The notes: a model not told the origin generated them from the letters alone. DNA of 64,000 bases from CAYUKK01 sp964445305 (GCA_964445305.1 CAYUKK010000005.1:7156-71155), one strand, 5' to 3'; shown: positions 1 to 9,248, counted from the stretch's first letter. Program-made: numbers and translations.

Positions 1-837
1 GCGGTCCTTGAGCAGGGTAAATGCTTTTTCCCAGAACTTGAGCCCGAGGATGCTGCTTTCGCAAGGGAGCAGGTCGTAAGTGACACCGATTCGCCTCATC
101 GTCCGAAGATGGGCCCGGAGAATGCGGCGGGAGACGGCATAGCCCATGGCTGCCTCCGGGTCGAGGCCATGCTCGATTTTGCGGAGGATCTCAGCCTTTC
201 GGGGTTGGGCTTCAGGGTGGCTCTCGAGGTACGCCGCCGTGCGCGCATAGAGGTCCCAGCAGTAATAATCGAACTTGCCGTCCATTTTTTCCAAGTCCGC
301 CAGGCTCTTTCCCTCGAGGTCCATAAGCCCGAAAACAACGTCGACCACCTGGACGCCCGTGTCATCGATATAATTCTGAACTTCGACCTGTTCGCCCTTG
401 TAGCGGAGACACCGGGCTAAGGTATCGCCGAGGCAAGCGTTGCGGAGATGACCAATGTGGGCGGCTTTGTTCGGGTTGATGTTGGTGTGCTCGATGATGA
501 TTTTCTTTTCTTGCGGCTCAAGTGAGGACAGGGAGACATCGGTGAGCTCACGCCGGAAAAAGGACTCTCGGTCGAGAAAGAGGTTGATATAGCCCGGACC
601 AGCCACCTCCACCTTCTCCACGGCCTCGAGACCAGCGAAAAATGGCAGAAATTCCTGGGCCACCTGGCGGGGGTTAAGGGATTGCTGCTTGGCCAACTTG
701 AAGGGGAAAGTAAGGCTCAAGTCTCCGAGCCTCTGGGTGGGAGTGTAGGTGATTTCTATCTCACTGGGCGGCAGAGCTGAAGAATCTCCCATCCTTTCCA
801 GAATCTGTTGCCTGAGTCGGCTCTTGAGTTTGATCAT
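1..837 (-). CDS. argS: Arginyl-tRNA synthetase, N-terminal part (cut by window edge)
   Basis: Charges tRNA-Arg with arginine in the cytoplasm. The frame is open from the ATG at 835-837 to the window edge (279 codons), so the C-terminal half is missing. The N-terminal tRNA-recognition domain begins MIKLKSRLRQQILERMGDSS, followed by a class I catalytic start with NINPNKAAHIGHLRNA. AAHIGHLRN carries the HIGH motif together with the family-specific Asn-rich lead-in of ArgRS. It is divergent from the glycine genes that start at 1100. There is no clear Shine-Dalgarno sequence: a TATAAT box lies only 12 nt upstream of the ATG, so the transcript may have almost no leader. The identification is firm. 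Confidence 0.95.
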   Translation of the reverse strand, partial: MIKLKSRLRQQILERMGDSSALPPSEIEITYTPTQRLGDLSLTFPFKLAKQQSLNPRQVAQEFLPFFAGLEAVEKVEVAGPGYINLFLDRESFFRRELTDVSLSSLEPQEKKIIIEHTNINPNKAAHIGHLRNACLGDTLARCLRYKGEQVEVQNYIDDTGVQVVDVVFGLMDLEGKSLADLEKMDGKFDYYCWDLYARTAAYLESHPEAQPRKAEILRKIEHGLDPEAAMGYAVSRRILRAHLRTMRRIGVTYDLLPCESSILGLKFWEKAFTLLKDR

Positions 838-849
838 GGGTGGTTTCCT

Positions 850-877
850 ATTATAGCAAAAGACTCGATTCGGACAA
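850..877 (-). promoter_or_regulatory. Sigma70-like promoter of argS, very close to the start codon
   Basis: On the minus strand TTGTCC (872-877) and a perfect TATAAT (850-855) are 16 bp apart. The expected transcription start is near 843, about 6 nt before the argS ATG at 837. Confidence 0.6.
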
Positions 878-1099
878 TAGCCGCCCAGCACCTCACTTGT
901 ATCCTCGAGGAGCATCATAGGATTGGACGCTCTCCTCGATTGCGGGGGAGTAGCGAATCTTTAGGGCGGTTCGAATGATGTGTCTGAGTTCACCCGAGCT
1001 GACCCCCCTGATGTTTTGTTTCTTCGCAATTGCGGGAGTGGCTTGCATAGGGGGATGTTTCTGTGGTAGAAAAAGGTTTCTTCCCCAAAGAAGGCGATA

Positions 1100-2194
1100 A
1101 TGAAGAGAACGCGATTTTATGAGTGCCATGTCAGGCACAAAGCCCGGATGATCGAGTTTTTTGGCTGGGAGATGCCGCTCGAATTCAAGGGTATCGTCGA
1201 TGAACACCTGGCCGTGCGCACCGCCGCCGGCCTGTTCGACGTCAGTCACATGGGCGAAATCCTCATCGAGGGCAAAGATGCGCTGCCTTTTGTCCAGTAC
1301 TTGACCCCCAATGACGCCAGCCGCCTGGCCGTGAACCAGGCCCAGTATACGGCCCTGACAACCCCACAGGGAACATTTGTTGACGACCTTCTTGTCTATT
1401 GCCTCGCTCCGGACAGGTTTCTCCTGGTCGTCAATGCCGCTAATTCGGACAAGGACTACGCCTGGATTCTAAGCCATCGGGGCTCCTTCGATGTCCGGGT
1501 GGAGAACGCCAGTGACCGTTTTTCCCAGCTGGCCTTGCAGGGACCGAGAGCGGCCGAGATTCTTCAGTCGCTTACGGATATCAACCTTTCCGAGCTGAGG
1601 CCCTTCTGGGGTGGGTGGGGCAAAGTGGTCGGCGTCGAATCCTTTGTTTCGAGGACTGGCTACACGGGAGAGGATGGGTTTGAGATCTACACCCTTGCGC
1701 CTGACCCCGGTATCATATGGGAGGAAACCTTGAAGAAAGGCGAGAGCGCAGGGCTTTTGCCCGTTGGCCTGGGAGCGCGCGATACCCTGCGGCTTGAGGC
1801 CAAGCTCATGCTCTACGGCAACGACATCGACGAAACCACGACCGTGCTGGAGGCAGACCTCAAGTGGATCATCAAGTTCAATAAGGGAGACTTCCTGGGC
1901 CGGGAGGCTCTGGCCAGTCAGCTTGAGCAGGGAATCAGGAGGAAAATCGTCGGTTTCGAACTCGTCGAGCGAGGCATCCCCAGGCGGCATTATCCTGTCT
2001 TTATCGGCGGTGAGAAAGTGGGCGAAGTAACATCAGGGACTTTCTCCCCTTACCTGAAAAAGAGCATTGGGCTGGTTTATCTTCCCGTCGAACATACAGC
2101 GCCAGGGACAGAGCTTGAAGTGGCCGTCAGGGAGAAGAGGGTTAAGGGTGTGGTCGTCCCGACGCCGTTTTATAAGCGTCCAGCTAAACTCTGA
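1100..2194 (+). CDS. gcvT: Aminomethyltransferase (glycine cleavage system T protein)
   Basis: Transfers the methylene group of aminomethyl-lipoyl GcvH to tetrahydrofolate and releases ammonia. The 364 residues are the usual length. Family landmarks are GLFDVSHMGEI at about 45-54, the folate-contacting Asp in TFVDDLLVY (D95/D96), SRTGYTGEDGFEI in the middle, and a C-terminal barrel with GEVTSGTFSPYLKKSIGL. The ATG at 1100 is preceded by GAAGG. It is first of a plus-strand run gcvT-gcvH-gcvPA-gcvPB-glyQ-glyS. I searched the upstream gap for a glycine riboswitch core and did not see one. Confidence 0.95.
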   Translation: MKRTRFYECHVRHKARMIEFFGWEMPLEFKGIVDEHLAVRTAAGLFDVSHMGEILIEGKDALPFVQYLTPNDASRLAVNQAQYTALTTPQGTFVDDLLVYCLAPDRFLLVVNAANSDKDYAWILSHRGSFDVRVENASDRFSQLALQGPRAAEILQSLTDINLSELRPFWGGWGKVVGVESFVSRTGYTGEDGFEIYTLAPDPGIIWEETLKKGESAGLLPVGLGARDTLRLEAKLMLYGNDIDETTTVLEADLKWIIKFNKGDFLGREALASQLEQGIRRKIVGFELVERGIPRRHYPVFIGGEKVGEVTSGTFSPYLKKSIGLVYLPVEHTAPGTELEVAVREKRVKGVVVPTPFYKRPAKL

Positions 2195-2303
2195 TGAGGG
2201 TTATCTCGGACGGCGAGCGGAGAAGAGGAATGACCAGGACGGAGAAATGGAAGGCAAGAGCAGAGCTCATGCCTTTGCTTGAATAATCCTTCAGGAGGAG
2301 ATC

Positions 2304-2690
2304 GTGTATCCAAAAGATTTCTTTTTTACCCAAGACCATGAATGGCTGAAAATCGAAGGCGATGAAGCCCTCGTCGGGATCACGGACTTCGCTCAGAAGC
2401 AGCTTGGCGATGTTGTTTATGTGGAGCTTCCGGCAGTCGGGACACAACTGGAAGCCCATCAGACCATCGGCGTCGTCGAATCGGTCAAGGCAGTCTCGGA
2501 TATCTATTCACCAGTCTCCGGTGAAGTCATCGCCGTCAACGAAGAACTCAACAATTCACCGGAGCTTCTCAACCAAGATCCCCATGGACAGGGATGGATC
2601 ATCCGTCTTAAACTGAAGGATAAAGGCGAAGTGGAAAGGCTGATGACCGCCGTCGATTATGAGAAATTCCTGGAAGGTCTCATGACCTGA
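2304..2690 (+). CDS. gcvH: Glycine cleavage system H protein
   Basis: Small lipoyl carrier that shuttles the aminomethyl group between GcvP, GcvT and lipoamide dehydrogenase. It has 128 residues, as is typical. The lipoyl-attachment motif is VVESVKAVSDIYSP, with the modified lysine at K62. The start is GTG at 2304 behind the strong Shine-Dalgarno AGGAGGAG (2293-2300). A gap of about 110 nt separates it from gcvT. In the same operon as gcvPA and gcvPB. Confidence 0.96.
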   Translation: MYPKDFFFTQDHEWLKIEGDEALVGITDFAQKQLGDVVYVELPAVGTQLEAHQTIGVVESVKAVSDIYSPVSGEVIAVNEELNNSPELLNQDPHGQGWIIRLKLKDKGEVERLMTAVDYEKFLEGLMT

Positions 2691-2714
2691 AAGGGAGGTG
2701 CGAGGAGATATTGG

Positions 2715-4061
2715 ATGCGCTACATAGCCCTAAGCGAGAAAGATAAAAAGGAGATGATGGCCGCTCTGGGCATCCATTCGCTGGACGACCTCTTCTGCTG
2801 CATTCCCTCCCCGTTGCGTCTCCATCGTGAGCTTGAGATTCCGTCGGCCATGAGCGAGATGGAGCTCATCAGGCATTTTGAGGCTCTCGGGCGGAAGAAT
2901 TCAGCCGACCACTTTCTTTCCTTTCTTGGGGGAGGGGCCTATCCCCATGTGATCCCTTCTCTCGTCGACTCCCTGAGCTCGAGAGGGGAGTTCGTTACCC
3001 CCTACACTCCCTACCAGCCCGAAGTCAGTCAGGGGACACTCCAAGTGATCTTCGAGTTCCAGACGCTCGTCTGTCAGTTGACGGGCATGGAAATTGCCAA
3101 CGCCTCCCTCTACGAAGGAGCCTCGGCCACGGCTGAGGCCGTCCTCATGGCTTACCGGCTTCGGGGAAAGCCGAAAGTTCTGATGGCGAGGACGCTTCAT
3201 CCCCAGTATAGGGAGGTCGTCCAAACCTACGTCAAGAACCTGTTCGTCGAGACCGATGAGATTGGCTACACCGAGGAAGGGAGGATAAACGTCAAGGACC
3301 TGGCTTCGAAAATCGACAGGGAGACGAGTGCTGTTGTGTGCCAGACGCCCAACTTTTTTGGTGTTATCGAAGAGCTGGAAGAGATCGCGGCCATCGCTCA
3401 CGAGCACCAGGCGCTTTTTATTGTCGTCGTTTCGGAAGCAGCTTCGCTCGGCCTTCTCAAGCCGCCCGGCGCCTGTGGCGCAGATATCGTCGCTGGAGAA
3501 GGCCAGTCTTTTGGCCTCCCCCTCAGTTTTGGCGGGCCCTATCTCGGTTTTATGGCTTGCCGGAAGGATTTCCTGCGTCAATTCCCCGGCCGCATCGCTG
3601 GCCAGACTCAAGACGCAGAGGGAAGAAGAGGCTTCGTGTTGACGTTGTCGACGCGCGAGCAGCACATCCGCCGCGAGAGGGCAACGTCGAACATCTGCAC
3701 CAATCAGGCCTGGTGCGCCCTGCGGGCGACGATTTTTCTCGAGACGATGGGGCAAGCCGGGATGCGGGAGCTCGCTTACCAGAACATCCAGAAAGCGAAC
3801 TACGCCCTGGGAAGACTTGCCGCTTGCCAGGGCGTCAAGCGAAAGTTCAGCGGTCCGATATTCAACGAGTTCGTGTGCGAGTTTGAGGCTGGCTGGGAAA
3901 AGATAGACGGCCATCTCCGGCGGAAGGGTATCTTGGGTGGGCTCAACCTTGAGACCTCTTACCCGGAGTTAAAAGGGTGTGGACTCCTTTGCGTGACCGA
4001 AGTCCATACCAGGGAGGAAATTGGCCGTCTGGTGGGCGCTGTCGAGGAGGTGCTCCAGTGA
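2715..4061 (+). CDS. gcvPA: Glycine dehydrogenase (decarboxylating) subunit 1
   Basis: N-terminal half of the split P protein; with GcvPB it decarboxylates glycine and loads the aminomethyl group on GcvH. The 448 residues match the two-subunit form of GcvP found in many thermophiles and anaerobes. Recognisable segments are the GGGAYPHVIPSLVD region, ANASLYEGASATAEA, and the C-terminal HVHT-like block written here as LCVTEVHTREEI. The PLP lysine is expected in subunit 2, not here. Its stop codon overlaps the GTG start of gcvPB, implying translational coupling. Confidence 0.95.
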   Translation: MRYIALSEKDKKEMMAALGIHSLDDLFCCIPSPLRLHRELEIPSAMSEMELIRHFEALGRKNSADHFLSFLGGGAYPHVIPSLVDSLSSRGEFVTPYTPYQPEVSQGTLQVIFEFQTLVCQLTGMEIANASLYEGASATAEAVLMAYRLRGKPKVLMARTLHPQYREVVQTYVKNLFVETDEIGYTEEGRINVKDLASKIDRETSAVVCQTPNFFGVIEELEEIAAIAHEHQALFIVVVSEAASLGLLKPPGACGADIVAGEGQSFGLPLSFGGPYLGFMACRKDFLRQFPGRIAGQTQDAEGRRGFVLTLSTREQHIRRERATSNICTNQAWCALRATIFLETMGQAGMRELAYQNIQKANYALGRLAACQGVKRKFSGPIFNEFVCEFEAGWEKIDGHLRRKGILGGLNLETSYPELKGCGLLCVTEVHTREEIGRLVGAVEEVLQ

Positions 4062-5512
4062 TTCGAGAACCCTTGATTTTCGAGCTCAGCGCTAAGGGCA
4101 AACGCGCTTTCTTTTTCCCGACGCTTGACGTCCCGGAGAGGAAAGATTGCCTGGCTGGAATTTCTCTTCGTCATGAGATCCAGGGTTTCCCCGAAGTCTC
4201 GGAAATCGAGATCGTTCGCCACTTTACGCGGCTTTCACAGACGAATTTCTGCGTCGACACAAGCTTTTATCCGCTCGGCTCATGCACTATGAAATACAAC
4301 CCCAGGGTCAACGAGAGGGTGGCCGCTCGGGAGGCCTGGCTCTCCTGTCATCCGAGCGCACCTGCCGAGCTTGTCCAGGGAAACCTGGAAGTCCTCAAGA
4401 CGCTGGAAGACTTGCTGAGTGAAATTACGGGCATGGATGCCTTTACGCTTCAGCCAAGCGCCGGCGCTCAAGGAGAGCTCACCGGAATGTTGATGATTCG
4501 GGCCTGCCTCCAGGAAAGGGGAGATCCGCGCGAGGTCGTCCTCATCCCGGATTCAGCTCACGGCACCAATCCTTCGAGCGCTCATATCTGCGGCTACCGG
4601 GTCGTCGAAATCAAGTCGAATGAAAAAGGGACCATTGACCTGACCAGCCTCGATCAGGCTATGAACGACAGGGTAGCGGCTTTGATGATCACCAACCCCA
4701 ATACCCTGGGAATTTTTGAGTCCGAGATAGATAGGATTGCGGGCATCGTTCACGAGCGGGGAGGTTTGCTCTACATGGACGGTGCGAATATGAACGCCCT
4801 CGTCGGGAAATTCAGGCCCGGCGATATGGGTGTCGATGTCCTCCACCTCAATCTCCACAAGACCTTCTCCACGCCTCATGGTGGAGGGGGGCCCGGCTCG
4901 GGTCCGGTTGGGGTAAAAAAAGAGTTGGCTTGTTATCTTCCTGTCCCGGTCATCGAGAAAACTTCTGCTGGTTATACCTTGAATTTTGACCTTCCCAAGT
5001 CGATCGGCCGGGTGCGGAGTTTTTACGCAAACTTCTTAGTTCTTATCAAGGCCCTGGCTTACATCCTGAGCCTGGGTGGAGAAGGCTTGAAGGAAGTAGC
5101 TGAGGTTTCGGTGCTCAATTCTAATTATATCCGAAAAAGCCTGGAAGGCCTCTATCACCTCAAGTACGATGCGCCAACGCTGCACGAATGTGTTTTTTCC
5201 GACAAATTCCAGAAAGAGCGCGGTGTGGCCAATATCGATATTGCTAAACGCCTCATCGATTATGGGGTTCACCCGCCGACCATGTCCTTCCCTCTCATCG
5301 TTCCAGGAGCGTTGATGATCGAGCCGACAGAGACCGAGAGCAAGAGGGACCTCGACACGTTCATCGAGGCGATGAAGGCCATCGCCAAGGAGGCTATCGA
5401 GAAGCCAGAACTCGTCAGGACTGCGCCTCATACTTCCTACGTCAAGAGACTGGACGAAACGAAAGCCGCCCGCTATCCCGTGCTTCGCTGGGAGGGAGAA
5501 AAGGAGGAGTAG
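4058..5512 (+). CDS. gcvPB: Glycine dehydrogenase (decarboxylating) subunit 2
   Basis: PLP-carrying subunit of glycine decarboxylase. I take the start as GTG at 4058, overlapping the gcvPA stop (GTGA); an in-frame upstream ATG at 3977 lies inside gcvPA and would add residues unlike the family. That gives 484 residues, the usual length. The PLP lysine is K268 in HLNLHKTFSTPHGGGGPG, the diagnostic motif. Also visible are FYPLGSCTMKYNP near the N-terminus and DSAHGTNPSS in the cofactor-binding region. Confidence 0.95.
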   Translation: MIREPLIFELSAKGKRAFFFPTLDVPERKDCLAGISLRHEIQGFPEVSEIEIVRHFTRLSQTNFCVDTSFYPLGSCTMKYNPRVNERVAAREAWLSCHPSAPAELVQGNLEVLKTLEDLLSEITGMDAFTLQPSAGAQGELTGMLMIRACLQERGDPREVVLIPDSAHGTNPSSAHICGYRVVEIKSNEKGTIDLTSLDQAMNDRVAALMITNPNTLGIFESEIDRIAGIVHERGGLLYMDGANMNALVGKFRPGDMGVDVLHLNLHKTFSTPHGGGGPGSGPVGVKKELACYLPVPVIEKTSAGYTLNFDLPKSIGRVRSFYANFLVLIKALAYILSLGGEGLKEVAEVSVLNSNYIRKSLEGLYHLKYDAPTLHECVFSDKFQKERGVANIDIAKRLIDYGVHPPTMSFPLIVPGALMIEPTETESKRDLDTFIEAMKAIAKEAIEKPELVRTAPHTSYVKRLDETKAARYPVLRWEGEKEE

Positions 5513-5520
5513 GCGAATAC

Positions 5521-6369
5521 ATGTCGCTCCAGAATCTCATCCTGAACCTCCACAAGTTTTGGGCTGGCCAGGGTTGCTACCTCGCCCCGTCCTACGACGT
5601 CGAGGTTGGCGCCGGGACGATGACACCCGACACTTTCTTCCGTGTTCTCGACAGGCGTCCGTGGCGGGTGGCCTATGTCCAGCCCTCGCGGCGCCCCACC
5701 GACGGTCGGTATGGCGAGAACCCCCACCGCGTTCAGAAGCATTTTCAGTACCAGGTCATCATCAAGCCCTCGCCGCCAGACATCCAGGATATCTACATCC
5801 GGAGCCTCGTCTCTCTCGGCATTGACCTGGCCGAGCATGACCTCCGATTCGACGAGGATGACTGGGAATCACCGACCATCGGCGCCTGGGGGGTGGGCTG
5901 GCAGGTCGTCCTGGATGGCCTGGAGATTACCCAGTTTACCTATTTCCAGCAAGCGGGCGGAATCGAACTTTTCCCTGTTCCGGCTGAAATCACATACGGC
6001 CTGGAGCGTTTGGAGATGTTTCTCGAGGGAAAGGACAACCTCTACGAGCTCGACTGGTCGGGCAAAGTCACCTACCGGGATTTGAGGCTGCGAGAAGAAA
6101 GAGAGTTTTCCGAATACAATTTCAACCAGGCGGATATTCGCCGGTTGCAGACGTTTTACAGCTTAGCCCGAGAGGAAGCGGCTTCGCTTATCGAAAGGAA
6201 CCTCCTTTTGCCTGCTTATGATATGTGTCTCAAGTGTTCCCATTTTTTTAACCTTCTTGACGCCAGGGGGGCCATCGGCGTGACGGAAAGGGTTAAGATG
6301 ATTGGCGAAGTCCGAGCCCTCGTCAACTCCTTAGCTCAACGGTATATCCGGGCGGAGGAAAGCCGCTGA
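5521..6369 (+). CDS. glyQ: Glycyl-tRNA synthetase alpha subunit
   Basis: Catalytic subunit of the alpha2beta2 bacterial glycyl-tRNA synthetase. The 282 residues carry the family signature at the N-terminus: LHKFWAGQGCYLAPSYDVE, then GAGTMTPDTFFRVL and YVQPSRRPTDGRYGENPHR (class II motifs). It starts 8 nt after gcvPB and its stop overlaps the glyS start. Placing the enzyme that spends glycine on tRNA behind the glycine-degrading system makes a glycine-themed transcription unit. Confidence 0.97.
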   Translation: MSLQNLILNLHKFWAGQGCYLAPSYDVEVGAGTMTPDTFFRVLDRRPWRVAYVQPSRRPTDGRYGENPHRVQKHFQYQVIIKPSPPDIQDIYIRSLVSLGIDLAEHDLRFDEDDWESPTIGAWGVGWQVVLDGLEITQFTYFQQAGGIELFPVPAEITYGLERLEMFLEGKDNLYELDWSGKVTYRDLRLREEREFSEYNFNQADIRRLQTFYSLAREEAASLIERNLLLPAYDMCLKCSHFFNLLDARGAIGVTERVKMIGEVRALVNSLAQRYIRAEESR

Positions 6370-8438
6370 TGGAGTTCTTGCTCGAAATCATCACCGAAGA
6401 GATGCCCGCTTCCCACATCAAAGCTGGATTGGCCCAGCTCGAAGAGAAGCTCAAAGCTGAGCTTATCGCGGCTCGCTTGCCCGTCCAGGGCCTCCGCACT
6501 TTCGGCACCTGCCGGCGGCTCGTGGTCGTTGCCGACATCCCGCCCCGGCAGGAGAGCAAGGAAGAAGTGGTCGTTGGCCCTCCCAAAGCCGTGGCTTATG
6601 GTGCTGATGGCTCGCCCACCGAGGCAGCCCGAGGGTTTGCCCGGGCTCAGGGAGTGGCCGTGGACAGGCTGGAGGTTATCCCGACGCCCCGGGGCGAGTA
6701 TGTTGGAGTGAAGAAGGCCATCTCTGGCCGAGGGGCTGAAGAAATTTTGGCCGAGCTTCTCCCGTCCATCCTCTCTTCCCTCTCCTTCCCCAAAATGATG
6801 AGGTGGGGGGAGGGGACATTGCGGTTTTCGAGGCCGATCAGAAACATCCTCTGTCTCTTGGGAGGAGAGCCTGTCACCTTTTCACTGGCCGGCCTCGTTT
6901 CGACAGGTTTCACCACCGGCCATAAGCTCCACTCCCCCCACAAGCTTCCGGTCAAATCTTTTGCTGAATTCAAGAGCTTGCTCCGCCAAAACAAAGTCAT
7001 TCTCGACCCCGCCGAAAGAAAGGAGATCATTTGTCGTAATATTGACAAGAGGCTGCGGCGATGGCGCGCCTCCCTCCATCCTGATGATGAACTCCTGGAC
7101 AGGCTCGTCTATGATGTGGAAAATCCCTATGTGTTCATGGGCACATTTCCGTCCCCTTATCTCAAGCTGCCGCTCGAAGTGCTGAGCGCGGCGATGCGCG
7201 AGGGCCAAAAGCTCTTTTCCGTGGTCAGAAGCGGTCGCCAGTTGCCTCATTTTATCGGCGTGGCCGACGCGCCCGGGGACCCGCGGTCGCTCATTCGCCA
7301 GGGAAATGAGAGGGTTCTCCTGGCCAGACTCGAGGACGCAAAGTTTTTTTGGGAACAGGACAGGAAAGTTCCCCTGGCCAAAAGAGGACCAGGGTTGGCC
7401 CGGATAATTTTCCAGGAGAAGCTTGGCACTTACAAGGACAAAGTTGGGCGATTGAAAGCACTGACCAGCTACATCTGTGAGAAGATTGATGAGCCCAAGT
7501 TGAAGAAAGATGCTCTCACGGCGGCTGAACTGTGCAAGGCCGACTTGCTTACGGAAATGGTCAAGGAATTCCCGGCTCTCCAGGGCGTCGTGGGCGGCCT
7601 TTACGCCAGGGCGGAAGGATATCCGGAGGCCGTGGCTCAGGCCATCTATGAACACTATAAACCTATTGGCCTGGAGGACAGCTTGCCCGCTTCCTTGGGA
7701 GGCGCGGTGCTTTCCCTGGCGGACAAGCTGGATTCTCTCGTCGGCGTCGTTGGTCTGGGCATCCTTCCCTCTGGCTCCAGCGACCCCTTCGGCATCCGCC
7801 GGAATGCCAACGGCGTTTGCCGAATCATCCTGGAAAAGAAATTTGTCCTTTCTTTAAATCAGCTTCTAAGAAAGGCTCTTTCCCATTACGGCGAGCTTCC
7901 GCTCAGGCCGCCGGCCGAGGTCCTCGATGACTGTCTTAACCTCTTTAACCAGCGGCTGCGCTCCATTTTTGAAACGCAAGGTTACCGTTATGACCTTATC
8001 AACGCGGCCTTGGGCGCGGGCATCGATAACGTTTACTTTGCTGGTCGGAGGCTTAAGGCTCTGGAGACCCTCCGCCAGAGCCCTTCTTTTGTTCCCTACG
8101 TCCTCATGGCCAAACGGGTCAACAACATCATCCGGGACGCCCCTCGTTCCATGGTGATTCCTGAGCTGTTCGAGGCCAGGGAGGAGAAGGAGCTCCATGC
8201 GATGTTTTCCATCATCGAAAAGAATGTCGGGCCTCTCCTCGAAGCAGGCGATTTTGGAAAAGCCCAGAGCATGATCCTCAAGCTCCATGGCCCCCTGACC
8301 ACCTTCTTCAACCGGGTTCTCGTGATGGCTGAGGATAAGAAAACGCGGCGCAACCGCCTGGCCCTGCTTCAAGCTATCAGCCAGCTCTTGCTCCGCGTCG
8401 CGGACTATTCCCAGATCGTCGTTGAAGGCGAGAAGTAA
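6369..8438 (+). CDS. glyS: Glycyl-tRNA synthetase beta subunit
   Basis: tRNA-binding subunit partnering GlyQ. It has 689 residues, the normal length, beginning with the family motif LLEIITEEMPASHI and containing the HD-like middle region and the C-terminal anticodon-binding part (GIDNVYFAGRRLKALETL). The start ATG shares its A with the glyQ stop (TGATG), so the two are translationally coupled. It ends 27 nt from a convergent PilZ gene; the short gap has a GGCGG/CCGCC pair but no T-run that would make a convincing terminator. Confidence 0.96.
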   Translation: MEFLLEIITEEMPASHIKAGLAQLEEKLKAELIAARLPVQGLRTFGTCRRLVVVADIPPRQESKEEVVVGPPKAVAYGADGSPTEAARGFARAQGVAVDRLEVIPTPRGEYVGVKKAISGRGAEEILAELLPSILSSLSFPKMMRWGEGTLRFSRPIRNILCLLGGEPVTFSLAGLVSTGFTTGHKLHSPHKLPVKSFAEFKSLLRQNKVILDPAERKEIICRNIDKRLRRWRASLHPDDELLDRLVYDVENPYVFMGTFPSPYLKLPLEVLSAAMREGQKLFSVVRSGRQLPHFIGVADAPGDPRSLIRQGNERVLLARLEDAKFFWEQDRKVPLAKRGPGLARIIFQEKLGTYKDKVGRLKALTSYICEKIDEPKLKKDALTAAELCKADLLTEMVKEFPALQGVVGGLYARAEGYPEAVAQAIYEHYKPIGLEDSLPASLGGAVLSLADKLDSLVGVVGLGILPSGSSDPFGIRRNANGVCRIILEKKFVLSLNQLLRKALSHYGELPLRPPAEVLDDCLNLFNQRLRSIFETQGYRYDLINAALGAGIDNVYFAGRRLKALETLRQSPSFVPYVLMAKRVNNIIRDAPRSMVIPELFEAREEKELHAMFSIIEKNVGPLLEAGDFGKAQSMILKLHGPLTTFFNRVLVMAEDKKTRRNRLALLQAISQLLLRVADYSQIVVEGEK

Positions 8439-8465
8439 GGGGGGCGGCAGGAGAGAGGCTCCGCC

Positions 8466-8906
8466 TCAAATCTGGAATTCGTCCTTGTTCGAATCGGGCG
8501 GCTCTCCGCCCTCTTCTTTGTCGATGAATTTTTGCTCGAGGGCAATGATTTTGACCAGGTTAGCGGGGAGGTTCTGGCCCTTTGCTTCCCCGTAAGGATG
8601 GAATTGAACTCCAACTTGATACTTATAGGTTTTTCCTTCTGCCGGGGAAGCCCACTTGACAGCTCCTTTCATGGTAAAAGGAATCCGCTCCCCGGGAATG
8701 GATATCTTGAGCTGGACTTCGGTATTCGGCTTGAGCGAGTTCTGAGCTAAGAAGCGCACTCCACCGCGGCTGATATCGAGGAGAGGGCAGAATTCCTCGA
8801 TGAAGCCAGGTTTGGTGAAGAACAGGCTCTTTTTCTGGTAGCTCACCGTTGCCCCGGGTATCTTGAACCGGACGCAGGCTCGTCTTTCGATTTTGCTTTC
8901 ATCCAT
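8466..8906 (-). CDS. PilZ domain protein (probable c-di-GMP receptor)
   Basis: Single PilZ domain, 146 residues from the ATG at 8906. That start is chosen because GAGGAGGGGG lies just upstream; longer in-frame starts would add an unrelated stretch. The c-di-GMP-binding signature is complete: RxxxR as R9-A-C-V-R13 and DxSxxG as D44-I-S46-R-G-G49. The C-terminal half has PilZ-barrel features (VKWASPAEG, QVGVQFHP). No output domain is attached, so it probably acts by binding a partner. A REC-GGDEF diguanylate cyclase at 27031-27972 is a possible local source of the ligand, but that link is inference. Confidence 0.88.
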   Translation of the reverse strand: MDESKIERRACVRFKIPGATVSYQKKSLFFTKPGFIEEFCPLLDISRGGVRFLAQNSLKPNTEVQLKISIPGERIPFTMKGAVKWASPAEGKTYKYQVGVQFHPYGEAKGQNLPANLVKIIALEQKFIDKEEGGEPPDSNKDEFQI

Positions 8907-9041
8907 GCTCCCCCTCCTCGGGAAAAAGCTTCTCCCCAGCCAAGCATGCTCGAAAGAGAAGAGAAGGTCTCCGCCGACAACACGTCCTTTCGGCGATTGC
9001 CCTTCCCATGCTAAAAATCCAAGCTCAATGCATTGCTTATT

Positions 9042-9070
9042 TATATACACCAGGTGAGAGAGGATGTCAA
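9042..9070 (-). promoter_or_regulatory. Sigma70-like promoter for the PilZ gene
   Basis: Perfect TTGACA (9065-9070) and TATATA (9042-9047), 17 bp apart on the minus strand. Expected start near 9035, giving a 5' leader of about 130 nt. Apart from this promoter and the inverted repeat at 9218-9248, I see nothing in 8907-9310. Confidence 0.6.
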
Positions 9071-9217
9071 AAATTTTCTTGTTCAAGCATCCGCTCTTGA
9101 CATTAGGGGTGACGTCACGAAAGCAGCCCCTTATCTCTCCATCTCATCTTATCATCGAGGATGCGGGAACCCTTTCCTTCTCGGTCAGCTCCTGGACGGT
9201 AAAGTCAAGATAATCTC

Positions 9218-9248
9218 TATTATTCCCATTAAATCTATAGGAATAATA
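9218..9248. repeat. AT-rich perfect inverted repeat
   Basis: TATTATTCC (9218-9226) and GGAATAATA (9240-9248) are perfect inverse complements around a 13-nt spacer. It lies between the end of the 12-gene electron-transfer operon and the PilZ promoter. It lacks a GC-rich stem or T-run, so it looks more like a protein-binding site than a terminator. Confidence 0.4.

Noticed and set aside
893..1048. Minus-strand frame encoding about 51 residues upstream of gcvT (MQATPAIAKKQN...)
   Set aside because: No Shine-Dalgarno, no family pattern recognised, and it lies in the divergent promoter region of argS and gcvT. It may be a small protein but I cannot support it.
838..1099. Glycine riboswitch ahead of gcvT
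   Set aside because: I looked for the conserved tandem aptamer cores and found none; the GC-rich stretches here do not match the consensus.
2901..3914. 337-codon minus-strand frame opposite gcvPA
   Set aside because: Exact antisense shadow of a firmly identified gene; composition follows the codon structure of gcvPA.
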